Assembly (NCBI RefSeq): GCF_900091725.1
Contig: NZ_FMBW01000095.1
Location: forward strand, 62,001 to 126,000
Source of the DNA: Streptomyces sp. DvalAA-43
GTDB taxonomy: Bacteria; Actinomycetota; Actinomycetes; Streptomycetales; Streptomycetaceae
Direction of reading: 5' to 3'
DNA: 64,000 nucleotides
Made by a program: the position numbers and the translations under genes
The notes under the pieces: model-generated
Told to the model about the DNA's origin: nothing
What the model saw: only the letters and a program-made list of their open reading frames with translations
Database searches by the model: none
Part shown: in pieces, positions 23,368-31,521 of the stretch
How the letters are laid out: each line of letters begins with the position of its first letter
Numbering within the stretch: the first letter of the stretch is position 1

Positions 23368-24795
23368 TCAGGCTGCGAGTGAGTACAGGCTGCGGTCGAC
23401 AACCGTGCTCAGCAGGTACAGGACGGCCGCGCCGGTCATCACCCAGGCCAGCTCGTGCATACCGCCGGTTCCGGCGTGCTGTCCGAAGGCCCGCGCCGAA
23501 GCTGCGGATGCGACCATCGAACCCATGTAGGCGGAGGTGCGCAGCAGCCCGGACGAGGCGCCCATGCGCTCCGGATCGGCCTGCCGGTACAAGGAGTTCT
23601 GCAGCGCGAGGCTGTTGAGCCCCTGCGGCACACCGAACACCAGGGCAATGGCGAACAGCATCCAGATCGGGCTGCTCGCGTGGAGGGACAGCAGCAGCGC
23701 ACAGGCGACGATCTGGCCGACCGCGCCGACGACGAGTTTGCCCCGGACGCCCTTGCGGCGGCCGGTGAGCGTCGATACGACGATGGCCAGCGCGAACATC
23801 GGCAGCTGCACGAGCCCGGCCTCGGAGGCGGAGAGGCCGCGGCCTTCCTCCACCCACTGGGTGAAGCCGTAGAGGAAGGCGTAGGAGACGATGTACGCGA
23901 CCAGGCTGCGCCCGTAGGTGGCGAGCAGGGGTGCGTTTCCGCCGAGGACCCGCAGGTCGATGAAAGGTTCGTCGGTGCGCAGCTCGCGCCGGGCGAACGC
24001 GACGGCCGCCAGGACGGACATCGCGAGGAGGTCCAGCGATTCGACGCTCAGATTCATCAGGAACAGCAGCAGGGTGACGAGCATGGCTGCGAACAGGCCG
24101 ATCCCGGGAAGGTCGAGGCGCGCGACGGCACCCCTTCGGCCCCCGGGCAGAGTGAGCGGGGTCTTCGGCAGCCGCAGCGCGCCGAGCACCAGCGCGGCCG
24201 CGGCGAGCGGGATGTTCAGGGCGAAGGTGCTGCGCCAGCCGCCGGCGCCGATCAGCAGGCCGCCGAGTGTGGGGCCGATGACGGCAATGGTCTGGTTGGC
24301 GACGGCGAGTAGGGTGAGCACCCCGCCGGGACTGTCGTTCCCGGTGCGGTCGGCCTCGCGGCGCAGCAGCGACATCGCCGCCGGATATCCGGCGCAGGTA
24401 CCGAAGCCGAGCAGCACCCGGGCCCCGATGAGGACGCCCAGGCCGGGGGCGAGCATTCCGACGATGCCTGCGGCGCCGACGAGGGCGGTGCCGATCAGGA
24501 AGAGCCGACGCGGGCCGAAGAGGTCGATGAGGCGCCCGACGACGGGCTGGCCGATCGCGGTGGCGAGGTAGAGCGCCGAGACGAGCCAGGCGGTCTCCGA
24601 GGGCGGGGCGCCGAATGCGGCTCCGATCGGGACGAGCGCGACGGCGATGATCGTCGAGTTGATTGGGTTGAGGACCGACCCGAGGATCATCGGGGGTATC
24701 AGGCGCCGGTCGAAGCGACCGCCCGGCTCGGCCCGCGCGCCGTCGCCCTCGTGGGGCGCCGAGTCGGCGGGTATGGGTGGCTTGCCCTCACTCAT
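23368..24795 (-). CDS. MFS drug transporter (DHA2 / EmrB-QacA-like)
   Basis: A 475-residue transporter with 12-14 membrane helices. Typical MFS motifs are seen: NSTIIAVALVPIGAAFG (helix 1), LYLATAIGQPVVGRLIDLFGPRRL (motif A), GARVLLGFGTCAGYPAA (motif B region), GPTLGGLLIGAGGWRSTFALNIP (motif C/D region). Its ATG at 24795 lies inside the end of the MarR gene (8-base overlap, 24788-24795), so regulator and pump are translationally coupled. Likely a proton-driven drug or metabolite exporter under MarR control. Confidence 0.92.
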   Translation of the reverse strand: MSEGKPPIPADSAPHEGDGARAEPGGRFDRRLIPPMILGSVLNPINSTIIAVALVPIGAAFGAPPSETAWLVSALYLATAIGQPVVGRLIDLFGPRRLFLIGTALVGAAGIVGMLAPGLGVLIGARVLLGFGTCAGYPAAMSLLRREADRTGNDSPGGVLTLLAVANQTIAVIGPTLGGLLIGAGGWRSTFALNIPLAAAALVLGALRLPKTPLTLPGGRRGAVARLDLPGIGLFAAMLVTLLLFLMNLSVESLDLLAMSVLAAVAFARRELRTDEPFIDLRVLGGNAPLLATYGRSLVAYIVSYAFLYGFTQWVEEGRGLSASEAGLVQLPMFALAIVVSTLTGRRKGVRGKLVVGAVGQIVACALLLSLHASSPIWMLFAIALVFGVPQGLNSLALQNSLYRQADPERMGASSGLLRTSAYMGSMVASAASARAFGQHAGTGGMHELAWVMTGAAVLYLLSTVVDRSLYSLAA

Positions 24796-25252
24796 GGTCG
24801 ATCTCATGGTCGATCAGCTTTTCCAGGACGGCCATCGCCGCCACGACCGTCTGCCGCTCGTCCTCCGTACATCGCTCCTCCAGCGCGCGGGTCAGCCAGG
24901 CGTGACGGGCCTCCCGGTCGCCCTCGGCGCGTTCGCGGCCGGGAGCGGTGAGGGTGACGCGCTGCTTGCGGCCGTCCCCGGGGTCGGGGTGGCGTTCCAC
25001 GAGTCCGAGGCGGGAGAGCGCCGCGACCGTGGTGGCCATGGATTGCGGGCGCACTCCTTCCACGGCCGCGAGATCGCTGGCCGTGGTGGGCCCGTTCTTG
25101 GAGAGCCGGGCGAGGACGGAAGCCTGGGAGGGCGTGATGTCCGCGGCGTCGTTCACGCTCCGGATGCGGCGGCGCAGACGGCCGACGGTCACCACGATGG
25201 CACGGGCGGCACGGACGGCGGACGCGGATGCGCTCTCGGTCTTCTTGGTCAT
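24788..25252 (-). CDS. MarR-family regulator
   Basis: A 154-residue regulator: N-terminal dimerisation helix, winged HTH at about 38-100 (ITPSQASVLARLSKNGPTTASDLAAVEGVRPQSMATTVAALSRLGLVERHPDPGDGRKQRVTLT), and a C-terminal dimer helix. The DPGDGRKQ wing is diagnostic. It overlaps the downstream MFS pump by 8 bases. An AT-rich palindrome upstream (25280-25303) is the likely operator. This is the standard MarR arrangement: a ligand, often a phenolic or the exported drug, relieves repression of the pump. Confidence 0.95.
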   Translation of the reverse strand: MTKKTESASASAVRAARAIVVTVGRLRRRIRSVNDAADITPSQASVLARLSKNGPTTASDLAAVEGVRPQSMATTVAALSRLGLVERHPDPGDGRKQRVTLTAPGRERAEGDREARHAWLTRALEERCTEDERQTVVAAMAVLEKLIDHEIDHE

Positions 25253-25279
25253 GCCCCGACCGTAGATCCATCAGTTTTG

Positions 25280-25303
25280 ACTGTCCAGTTTCAATTGAAC
25301 AGT
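25280..25303. promoter_or_regulatory. MarR-type operator
   Basis: ACTGT (25280-25284) and ACAGT (25299-25303) flank TTCAATTGAA (25290-25299), a perfect 10-bp palindrome in an unusually AT-rich patch. It lies 28 bases upstream of the marR-type start at 25252 and on the far side from the divergent ArsR gene. Assignment to the MarR protein is by position and base composition. Confidence 0.6.
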
Positions 25304-25359
25304 TTGCCTGTCTTATACGAACGCGAACCGACGCGGTATCGACCGAGTCAAGATATTCC

Positions 25360-25389
25360 TTGACACGAATATTCTTCACTGAGCATACT
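25360..25389 (+). promoter_or_regulatory. Promoter of the ArsR-SRPBCC gene, leaderless geometry
   Basis: TTGACA (25360-25365, consensus) and CATACT (25384-25389) are 18 bp apart. Transcription would begin about 7 bases after the -10, at or next to the ATG at 25397, and no Shine-Dalgarno sequence precedes the ATG. TCAAG/CTTGA arms around the -35 (25348-25363) and the repeated ATATTC (25353-25358 and near 25370) could be the ArsR operator. Confidence 0.6.
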
Positions 25390-25396
25390 TCTCTCC

Positions 25397-26287
25397 ATGG
25401 ACGCACTCCTCTCCGCACTGGCCGACCCGGTCCGCTGGCGGCTCGTGAGCCTGTTGGCCGAGCGGCCGCGCCCGGTCGGCGTCCTCGCCCAGCTGGCCGA
25501 TGCACGCCAGCCGCAGACGACCAAGCACCTGCAGACCCTTGAGCGCGCCGGTGCCGTCACCTCGCAGCGCACCGGCCAGCGACGCGTCTACGCCCTCCGC
25601 CCCGCCGCCCTGCGGGACCTGGCGGCCGCACTCGGCCGGCTCGCCGATGCCGCGGACCAGGCCCACGGCCCACAGGCGACCTTCGCGCACTACGGGCGCG
25701 CCCTCGACGCGGAGCGGCTCGCCGCTCGGGAGTCGGGGTGGGCCGACGACCGTTCGTTCCGGTTCCTCCGGTCACTGGCGGGGCGCCCCGAGCTGGTGTG
25801 GCGTCACCTGACCGAGTCCCCGCTTCTCGCCCGGTGGTGGACACCGGACGACCTCCGCGTCTCCGAGCTCGTCTTCGAGGCGCGACCGGGTGGGCGGATC
25901 GTCCAGGAGTACCGCGATGCCGAGGACATCGACGGCTCCGACCCGGTCGCCGGGCGCGCGGAGGGAGTCGTCGAGGAGATGCTCGCCGGCGAGCGCCTCG
26001 CCTACCGGCTCTCCCCGCTGCTCCCCGATGGTGATCTCGCCTTCACCGCCCATGTCGACCTCGGCCTCCGGCCCACCGACGTCGGCACGGACCTCGACGT
26101 CCACTGGCGGATCTCCGAAAGCACCGTGGACTCCGCGGACTTCATCGCAGGCATCGGGATCGGCTTCGGCCAGAGCCTCGACAAGCTCGCTGCGGTACTC
26201 ACCGCCGACTCGCACGACACCGGTGGCACCGAGCACGGCACCGATACCGATGCCGATGCCGACATCCACACAAGGAGCGCGAAGTGA
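25397..26287 (+). CDS. ArsR-type HTH fused to an SRPBCC/AHSA1 domain
   Basis: A 296-residue fusion. Residues 1-85 are an ArsR winged helix (ALADPVRWRLVSLLAERPRPV, LAQLADARQPQTTKHLQTLERAGAV, GQRRVYALRP). Residues about 120-270 form an AHSA1/START-like domain (LVWRHLTESPLLARWWTPDD, VEEMLAGERLAYRLSPL, DVHWRISES). The metal-binding Cys of classical ArsR proteins are absent, so the SRPBCC pocket probably senses a hydrophobic ligand. The C-terminus has an Asp/Thr/His-rich tail. The stop overlaps the start of the DHFR-like gene (GTGA at 26284-26287). No ribosome-binding site is present, which fits the leaderless promoter. Confidence 0.92.
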   Translation: MDALLSALADPVRWRLVSLLAERPRPVGVLAQLADARQPQTTKHLQTLERAGAVTSQRTGQRRVYALRPAALRDLAAALGRLADAADQAHGPQATFAHYGRALDAERLAARESGWADDRSFRFLRSLAGRPELVWRHLTESPLLARWWTPDDLRVSELVFEARPGGRIVQEYRDAEDIDGSDPVAGRAEGVVEEMLAGERLAYRLSPLLPDGDLAFTAHVDLGLRPTDVGTDLDVHWRISESTVDSADFIAGIGIGFGQSLDKLAAVLTADSHDTGGTEHGTDTDADADIHTRSAK

Positions 26288-26886
26288 CAGAGCAGTCCGT
26301 CGGCCGCAGGGTCGTCATCAACATGAGCCTCTCCCTCGACGGCCACTACGCCGGGCCGCGCGACCCCGAGGACAACGGCTGGGTCATGCCGTACGCGCAC
26401 ACCGATGTGGCCCGCGACCATATGGCCAGCATTCACCAGACGGCGACGACGGCCCTGCTCGGACGGGTCAACGCCGAGGGATTCCTCGGTTTCTGGCCGA
26501 CCGTCATCGGCACGCAAGGCGTCGACCCGCGCGACGAGGGCTTCGCCGAGTGGCTCCTCGGCACCGAGAAGGTGGTCCTGTCCTCCACCCTCGGCCAGGC
26601 ACCGTGGGAGCGGACGACGATCGTCGACAAACCGGCCGCCGAGGTGGTCGCGGACCTCAAGGCCACCAAAGGCGCAGACATCCTCGTACTCAACAGCGCG
26701 AGCGTCATCAAGGCACTGCTGGCGGCCGACGAGGTCGACCGGTTGGCGCTCACGGTCTTCCCGGTCTTCCTCGGCGGCGGTCCGCGCCTGTTCGACGACG
26801 GCCTGCCCGCCGGGCGGTGGTCACTCGTCAGCCAGGCCGCGGGTGAGCACGGCACGTTGGCTCTCGTGTACGACCGGGTCCGCTGA
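26284..26886 (+). CDS. DHFR/RibD C-terminal-domain-family reductase
   Basis: A 200-residue protein starting at GTG 26284, four bases before the stop of the ArsR-SRPBCC gene, so the pair is co-translated. Family features: INMSLSLDGHYAG at the N-terminus, TALLGRVNAEGF, KVVLSSTL, a central NADPH-site region (ADILVLNSASVIKALLAA) and VFPVFLGGGPRLFDDG. These 'dihydrofolate reductase family' proteins act as NADPH-dependent reductases of varied or unknown substrates and are not true folate reductases. Frequent pairing with ArsR-SRPBCC genes in actinobacteria suggests a shared small-molecule response. Confidence 0.92.
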   Translation: MTEQSVGRRVVINMSLSLDGHYAGPRDPEDNGWVMPYAHTDVARDHMASIHQTATTALLGRVNAEGFLGFWPTVIGTQGVDPRDEGFAEWLLGTEKVVLSSTLGQAPWERTTIVDKPAAEVVADLKATKGADILVLNSASVIKALLAADEVDRLALTVFPVFLGGGPRLFDDGLPAGRWSLVSQAAGEHGTLALVYDRVR

Positions 26887-26960
26887 GCCGACCGGTCCAC
26901 GGGCATGACCGCGCGCCAACCCCCGAAGGCCGTCAGAAGCCACCCGCTAAGGTTCGGCCC

Positions 26961-27485
26961 ATGCACTCGCTGATCACCGCCGTCGTCGCCCATGACGAGG
27001 CCGCCCGCTTCCTGGCCTGGCCGGGCGACTTCGAGCTCGGCCGAGGCGACCATGTCGAGAGTGTCCACCTCGCGTCAGGCGCGGCGTTGGAGGGTTTCGC
27101 GGGTGATGGAGCAGGGGGCACGTACTTCTTCTGCGGCGACGGTGGCGAGGAACGTCCGGTCCTGTACGCGGACTCCGAAGGCGGCGCGGCTCTGGTCGCG
27201 ATCGGTCTGCCGGAGCTGCTGCGGCTGCTCCTGGTCGCACCCTGGTGGCGCGACTGCCGCGCGTTCACCGAGGCGGAGAGCCGCGAGTTGGCCGCCGAGT
27301 ATCTGGAGGACATGCCCGACCTGACAGTTCGACGGGACCGTGCGGCCGAGGCGCTCGGCCTCGCCCTTCCCACCGAGGCCGAAGTCCTGACCCGTCTGCA
27401 CCAGGTCGCCACCGGGGCGGGCAAGGACTTCGTGCTGGTCCTCACGGCGGAGGACGAGCCCTACGATCCGCTCATCCAGGGCTGA
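26961..27485 (+). CDS. Conserved hypothetical protein
   Basis: A 174-residue soluble acidic protein. It has ITAVVAHDEAARFLAWPG at the N-terminus, a central GTYFFCGDGGEERPVLYADSEGG strand region resembling SUKH/SMI1-like folds only loosely, LLRLLLVAPWWRDC, then helices with RRDRAAEALGLALP. No signal, membrane or catalytic motif is visible and I do not recognise the family. It follows the DHFR-like gene by 74 bases on the same strand. Codon usage is that of a real gene. Confidence 0.7.
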   Translation: MHSLITAVVAHDEAARFLAWPGDFELGRGDHVESVHLASGAALEGFAGDGAGGTYFFCGDGGEERPVLYADSEGGAALVAIGLPELLRLLLVAPWWRDCRAFTEAESRELAAEYLEDMPDLTVRRDRAAEALGLALPTEAEVLTRLHQVATGAGKDFVLVLTAEDEPYDPLIQG

Positions 27486-27590
27486 GCGACACCGTCCCCC
27501 TGTCACGCCTCGCGTCACCGACCGGCTCCCCTGACCGGACGGACCTCGCATCGCGGAAGCGGTGTTCCCCGTCCCCGCGTCCCCGCCGGG

Positions 27591-28049
27591 TCACTTCGCG
27601 GGCCTGTCCACACGGATCAGCGTCTGCTGGCCGTTGGCGACGAGTTTCCGCTCGCCGTCGCCCCGGACGCCGTACACCTCCAACTGGCAGACGGTCAGGG
27701 TGCGTCCGGGCTTCAGGACGATGCCGATCGCTTCGAGGTGGTCCCCCGCGGCGGGCGCGAGGAGGTTGATCTTGTACTCGACGGTGAGGACATCGGATTC
27801 CTCGGGGAACAGCGTGAGCGCCGCGTAGCCACCGGCGCTGTCCGCGATGGCACTGGTGGCGCCCGCGTGGACGTATCCGTGCTGCTGGGTCACCTCGGGA
27901 CGGGCCGGAAGCCCGATGTGCACCCGGCCGGGGCCGACGTGGGTGATGCGCGCGCCGAGATGGGCCATCAGTCCCTGGCGGCCGAAGCTCTCCCGGATGC
28001 GCTTCTGGGCCTCGAGGCTCGCCTGTTCCTGCTGCGGCCGCTCTCCCAT
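27591..28049 (-). CDS. PaaI-family hotdog thioesterase
   Basis: A 152-residue hotdog-fold protein. AGGAGGGC precedes ATG 28049. The family signature runs RITHVGPGRVHIGLPARPEV, then QQHGYVHAGATSAIADSAGGYAA (HG...G..A..D pattern with the catalytic Asp/His), YKINLLAPAAGDHLEAIG and VYGVRGDGERKLVANGQQTL. It would hydrolyse acyl-CoA or aryl-acyl-CoA thioesters, usually as a tetramer. The MFS gene lies upstream on the same strand, 86 bases away. Substrate is not predictable. Confidence 0.92.
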   Translation of the reverse strand: MGERPQQEQASLEAQKRIRESFGRQGLMAHLGARITHVGPGRVHIGLPARPEVTQQHGYVHAGATSAIADSAGGYAALTLFPEESDVLTVEYKINLLAPAAGDHLEAIGIVLKPGRTLTVCQLEVYGVRGDGERKLVANGQQTLIRVDRPAK

Positions 28050-28135
28050 GTGCCCTCCTACGTCTGTGTACGGGGTCAGGCGGGTCCGTAGGCCGGTCGG
28101 GCATTCCGTCGGCAGGAACCCTCCGGTGACGATCA

Positions 28136-29419
28136 TCATGGCACCGGCGGCCCGGAGGGGAACGGCGCGGTCGGCGTGACGGACCCCGGCGGTTGGAGTT
28201 CGGCGCGCCGCAACGCGGGAACGGAGAGGCCGAGCACCGCGGCCAGCAGGCAGATCGCACCGCATCCGGCGAAGAACGCGTCGGCTCCCCACAGGGCCAC
28301 CGTGACTCCGACGGCCGGGAAGAGTGCGGGTGCGAGGCCGAGCGTGCACAAGGTCGTGACCGAGGTGACCCGGCCGAGGTAGCGGGGGTCGCTCTCCGTC
28401 TGAATCAGGGCACCGGTCACCGCTGTGGTGAACCCGCTGGTCAGGCCGATCAAAGCGCCGAACATCACGGCGACGGGCAGTGCCGGTTCGCGCCCCAGGG
28501 CGACCGCTCCCGCCGCGGTGACGAGCAACGCACCGGACATCGCCGGTCCGGCGCGCGGTATTCGGGACGCCACGGTGAGCAGTAACGCGGCGGCCGCGGC
28601 GCCCACGCTGAACGCGCTCGCGACCCACCCCATGCCGGGGGCGCCCCAGCCGCGTTCGTCCGCCAGGAGCACCAGGCCGGTGGCGACCGGACCGCTGAAG
28701 CACATCTCACTCAGACCGATCACCGCGACCAGCGGCGCGAGCATCCGGTGGCGGCGGACATACCGCAGGCCATCCCCCAACTCACGCCAGGCGGAGGCGC
28801 GCCGGGGTGCCGCCTCCGCCGGAGCGGCGATCCGCACCGTGAGCAGCACGGCGAGCGAGGCGGCGAACAGGACGCCCGCGAGCGTGAACGCACCGGCCGC
28901 ATGCCCGATCGCCATCACCGATCCCGCCAGGAGGGGGCCGACTGCGTTGCTCAGCCGGATCGACAGCCCGCGCATCCCCTGGACCCGGGCAAGTTGCTCG
29001 GGCGACGTGATGCGTGGCGGAAGGGCACCCACCGCCGGCATGAACACCGCGTCGACCACGCCGAAGATCAGCGCGACCACGACCAGGAGCCACACGCTCG
29101 GGAAGGTGAGCACCACGGCCACGGCCACGGCGAGGACGACCGCGCAGCGGATCGCATCGCTGACGACGGCGACCCGGAGCGGCCCGAACCGGTCGGCCAC
29201 CACACCCCCGCCGAGCATGAGCACCGCACGGGGAAGTGCCCCGGCCGCGACCACCAGGCCCATCTGCGACGGCCCACCGACACGGGTGGCCGCCCAGGAC
29301 AGGGCGAGGAAGTACACGACGTCGCCCGTGACCGAAGCCGTGTAAGCGGTGAGCCAGCGCAGGACGTTGGCATCCCGGTACGCGGCCCGCGCAGGCGGGG
29401 CCATCTCGTGCGCGCTCAC
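28136..29419 (-). CDS. MFS transporter (MFS_3 / enterobactin-exporter-like)
   Basis: A 427-residue, 12-helix transporter: RWLTAYTASVTGDVVYFLALSWAA (helix 1), GGGVVADRFGPLRVAVVSDAIR (motif A), FMPAVGALPPRITSPEQLARVQGM (typical of the MFS_3 group), then the second half with GALIQTESDPRYLGRVTSV. The start GTG 29419 overlaps the ArsR stop by four bases (GTGA, 29416-29419). No substrate can be read; the pairing with an ArsR-type regulator suggests inducible efflux. The C-terminal ~20 residues are Pro-rich. Confidence 0.9.
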   Translation of the reverse strand: MSAHEMAPPARAAYRDANVLRWLTAYTASVTGDVVYFLALSWAATRVGGPSQMGLVVAAGALPRAVLMLGGGVVADRFGPLRVAVVSDAIRCAVVLAVAVAVVLTFPSVWLLVVVALIFGVVDAVFMPAVGALPPRITSPEQLARVQGMRGLSIRLSNAVGPLLAGSVMAIGHAAGAFTLAGVLFAASLAVLLTVRIAAPAEAAPRRASAWRELGDGLRYVRRHRMLAPLVAVIGLSEMCFSGPVATGLVLLADERGWGAPGMGWVASAFSVGAAAAALLLTVASRIPRAGPAMSGALLVTAAGAVALGREPALPVAVMFGALIGLTSGFTTAVTGALIQTESDPRYLGRVTSVTTLCTLGLAPALFPAVGVTVALWGADAFFAGCGAICLLAAVLGLSVPALRRAELQPPGSVTPTAPFPSGPPVP

Positions 29420-30030
29420 GCGCCACCGGCCGGTGGCAGAGCCGTTCCGGCCGCCGGGAACGCCTGCACCTGCAGGACCACCGGGGAGGATCCTTCGGGC
29501 GCCTCGCCCTCGCCGTGCCGGTACCGGGAGATCACCTCGAAGATCTCGGTCCGCATCCGGTCCACGTCGCCAGGGGTCAGGTACAGCAGGAAGTCGCTGT
29601 ACGCGGTGACGTCGAGCCATTCCTCGGGGAGGAGGGCCACCTCCTGCGCGGCCCGGCGCAGTCGGTCGGCGGCGGCCACGGCGACTGCCTGCGTGTAGGC
29701 GCGCCCGGCCTCGCGCTGCTCCGCGGGCGCGGCCGCGGGATCGTGGATCGACTGACGGTGGACGGATTTCCACCATCGCTCCCGTCCGGTGCCCCTGCCC
29801 GGTTCCTCCATGATGAGTCCGCCCGATGCGAGGCGGCGCAGATGGTAGCTGGCTGCGCCGGGGTTGATCCCGAGTTCGTCGCCGATGCGGGTGGCGGTGG
29901 AGGGGCCGCGCTCGCGCAGCAGGGTGAGCACGTTCAGGCGCAGCGGATGAGCGAGTACGCGCAGGGCTGCGGTGTCGAGTTCGATGTCCCGTTCCGGGGA
30001 CTCGGCGGCTGGAGTGAAGGGGGCGGCCAT
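29416..30030 (-). CDS. ArsR-type winged-helix regulator
   Basis: A 204-residue regulator. The winged HTH is at about 18-85: AALRVLAHPLRLNVLTLLRERGPSTATRIGDELGINPGAASYHLRRLASGGLIME, then GTGRERWWKS as the wing. The C-terminal part (about 95-190) is a helical/beta region found in HTH_20/YfcI-type actinobacterial regulators. ATG 30030 is chosen over an upstream in-frame ATG since a -10-like TATCTT lies 7 bases before it. The stop overlaps the MFS gene by 4 bases. Confidence 0.92.
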   Translation of the reverse strand: MAAPFTPAAESPERDIELDTAALRVLAHPLRLNVLTLLRERGPSTATRIGDELGINPGAASYHLRRLASGGLIMEEPGRGTGRERWWKSVHRQSIHDPAAAPAEQREAGRAYTQAVAVAAADRLRRAAQEVALLPEEWLDVTAYSDFLLYLTPGDVDRMRTEIFEVISRYRHGEGEAPEGSSPVVLQVQAFPAAGTALPPAGGA

Positions 30031-30036
30031 GCGCCG

Positions 30037-30074
30037 AAGATAGACCCGCAACAGTTGTTTTGAAAGAGATGTTG
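30037..30074 (-). promoter_or_regulatory. Promoter and operator-like repeat of the ArsR-MFS unit
   Basis: On the reverse strand TTTCAA (30060-30065) and TATCTT (30037-30042) are 17 bp apart, and the expected start of transcription falls on the ATG at 30030, giving a leaderless message. CAACA (30049-30053) and TGTTG (30070-30074) form an inverted repeat around the -35, and CAACAGTTG (30049-30057) is a smaller palindrome. Autoregulation by the ArsR protein is inferred. Confidence 0.4.
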
Positions 30075-30115
30075 TGAAGAAGGGATGCCGTGGTGCGGTG
30101 AGGGGCGACTGTCTG

Positions 30116-31246
30116 TCAGACGCGTGCAGCGGCCAGGGAGATCATGCGATGCATGACCGGCGTCGGGATCGACGGGTTCTGGGCGGCGTCCTCGGCGCTG
30201 TGCTCATCGAGGAGCAGAGGGATCAGGGCCTTCGGCGGCAGGGCCGGGTTCTGCCAGGCCGAGCGGCGGACATGGTGGTCGGCATCGTGGGCCAGCCGGG
30301 CAGCGGATTCGGGAGACAGGCGCGGGTCGTCGGCGGCGCGGCTTCGCACCTGGGCGTCGGGGTCGCGGCTGAACCATTCGACGAGCGAGGCGCTCGACGC
30401 GGGGTCGTCGAGCGCCAGAAGGCGTATCCGGGGCTGCGGTTCCTCGGCGAATCGGAGCAGGTCATGGCGGGGGAAGTTGGGGTGATTGCGGGGGCGCCCC
30501 GGGAACGAGAAGCTGCCGGACCACCAGCTCCACACCTCCAGGAGCAGGTACGCCGGGGCGTCGTCGCAGGACTCGGTGAGGAAGAGGCGTACGACGCGGT
30601 CCTCGTCGTGCGCGAGGAGCTCCACGACGTCCGGCGGAAGGTGCGGGGCGCGGGCCACACTGCGGCGGATCCGGAGGTTCGGGGACACGGCGAGCCTGCG
30701 CATCGCGTCGGCGTCGTCGTGAAGGGCCGCGATCCACCACACCGCGTAGGTGATGTCCTCAGGAGCGATGTCGGGAACGGTGGCCGCCATCGCCATGATC
30801 TCGGCCGGGCTCGAAGGTGGCCGGGATTCGGAGTCCGGCGCCGGCTCGTTGCCGATCCGTATGCCGGATTTCGGATGCGCGGCCCGCTGCGCCGTCTGCT
30901 CGGCCGCCAGCTCCGCCAGGGCCTCCCGGAACGCCGACTTCGGGGTGGCGGCGAGGAGCCGGCACCATTGCGCGGGTGAGAGTCTCCCTGATTCCGCCGC
31001 CATGCCGCGGACGGTCCTTGACGGGTGGACGACCGCCGCGTCCCGGACACCGGCCGGAAGGTCGTCGCGGTAGAGGAAATGCACCAGGGGCCGATCCCTC
31101 GCGTCGAAGAGGCGGATCAGTACCTCTGCCGGGGCGGCCCGGTTGCCACCCAGACCGCGCAACCACGCGTCGGATAGTTGCTTGGAGGGACGAAGGCCCT
31201 CGGGCAGCAGGGCCCAGGCACTCGGGTCGGCACCGGTCTCGGTCAT
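30116..31246 (-). CDS. Leucine-rich-repeat-variant / HEAT-like repeat protein
   Basis: A 376-residue soluble helical-repeat protein. Repeats of about 24 residues end in the variant pattern: RRLAVSPNLRIRRSVARAPHLPPDVVELLAHDEDRVVRLFL, ASSASLVEWFSRDPDAQVRSRAADDPRLSPESAARLAHD and VRRSAWQNPALPPKALIPLL, as in Streptomyces LRV proteins. ATG 31246 is preferred; the frame extends to 31390 through a CPSDPECNRC segment that is probably not translated. No catalytic domain is seen. A 7-7-7 inverted repeat lies upstream. Confidence 0.8.
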   Translation of the reverse strand: MTETGADPSAWALLPEGLRPSKQLSDAWLRGLGGNRAAPAEVLIRLFDARDRPLVHFLYRDDLPAGVRDAAVVHPSRTVRGMAAESGRLSPAQWCRLLAATPKSAFREALAELAAEQTAQRAAHPKSGIRIGNEPAPDSESRPPSSPAEIMAMAATVPDIAPEDITYAVWWIAALHDDADAMRRLAVSPNLRIRRSVARAPHLPPDVVELLAHDEDRVVRLFLTESCDDAPAYLLLEVWSWWSGSFSFPGRPRNHPNFPRHDLLRFAEEPQPRIRLLALDDPASSASLVEWFSRDPDAQVRSRAADDPRLSPESAARLAHDADHHVRRSAWQNPALPPKALIPLLLDEHSAEDAAQNPSIPTPVMHRMISLAAARV

Positions 31247-31333
31247 CCGCTGATTGAACAGGCGGGGAATCGGAAGGATCAAGGCACCCTGCTCACCTCC
31301 AGGTGGCCGGAGGTCCACCGTGCGGAAGTGGGC

Positions 31334-31354
31334 GAGTGCACACCGGTTGCACTC
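31334..31354. promoter_or_regulatory. Inverted repeat in a divergent gap
   Basis: GAGTGCA (31334-31340) and TGCACTC (31348-31354) are perfect 7-bp arms around CACCGGT. The site lies between the divergent repeat-protein gene (31246) and DHFR-like gene (31522). Operator function is suggested by position only. Confidence 0.4.
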
Positions 31355-31521
31355 GGGGTCGGACGGGCAGGGCGGGGCCGACGGAGCCAAGAGCCTTGCC
31401 CCGTAACGGAGACGCGGTGATCATGGAGGCCCAGAGGCTGGGCCGAACGGCTCGCGTCCGCTCCGCGTTCGCCGTCACTCCCCGTTCGGCCACTGCCGAA
31501 CCGATCAACGGAAGGTCGTCC

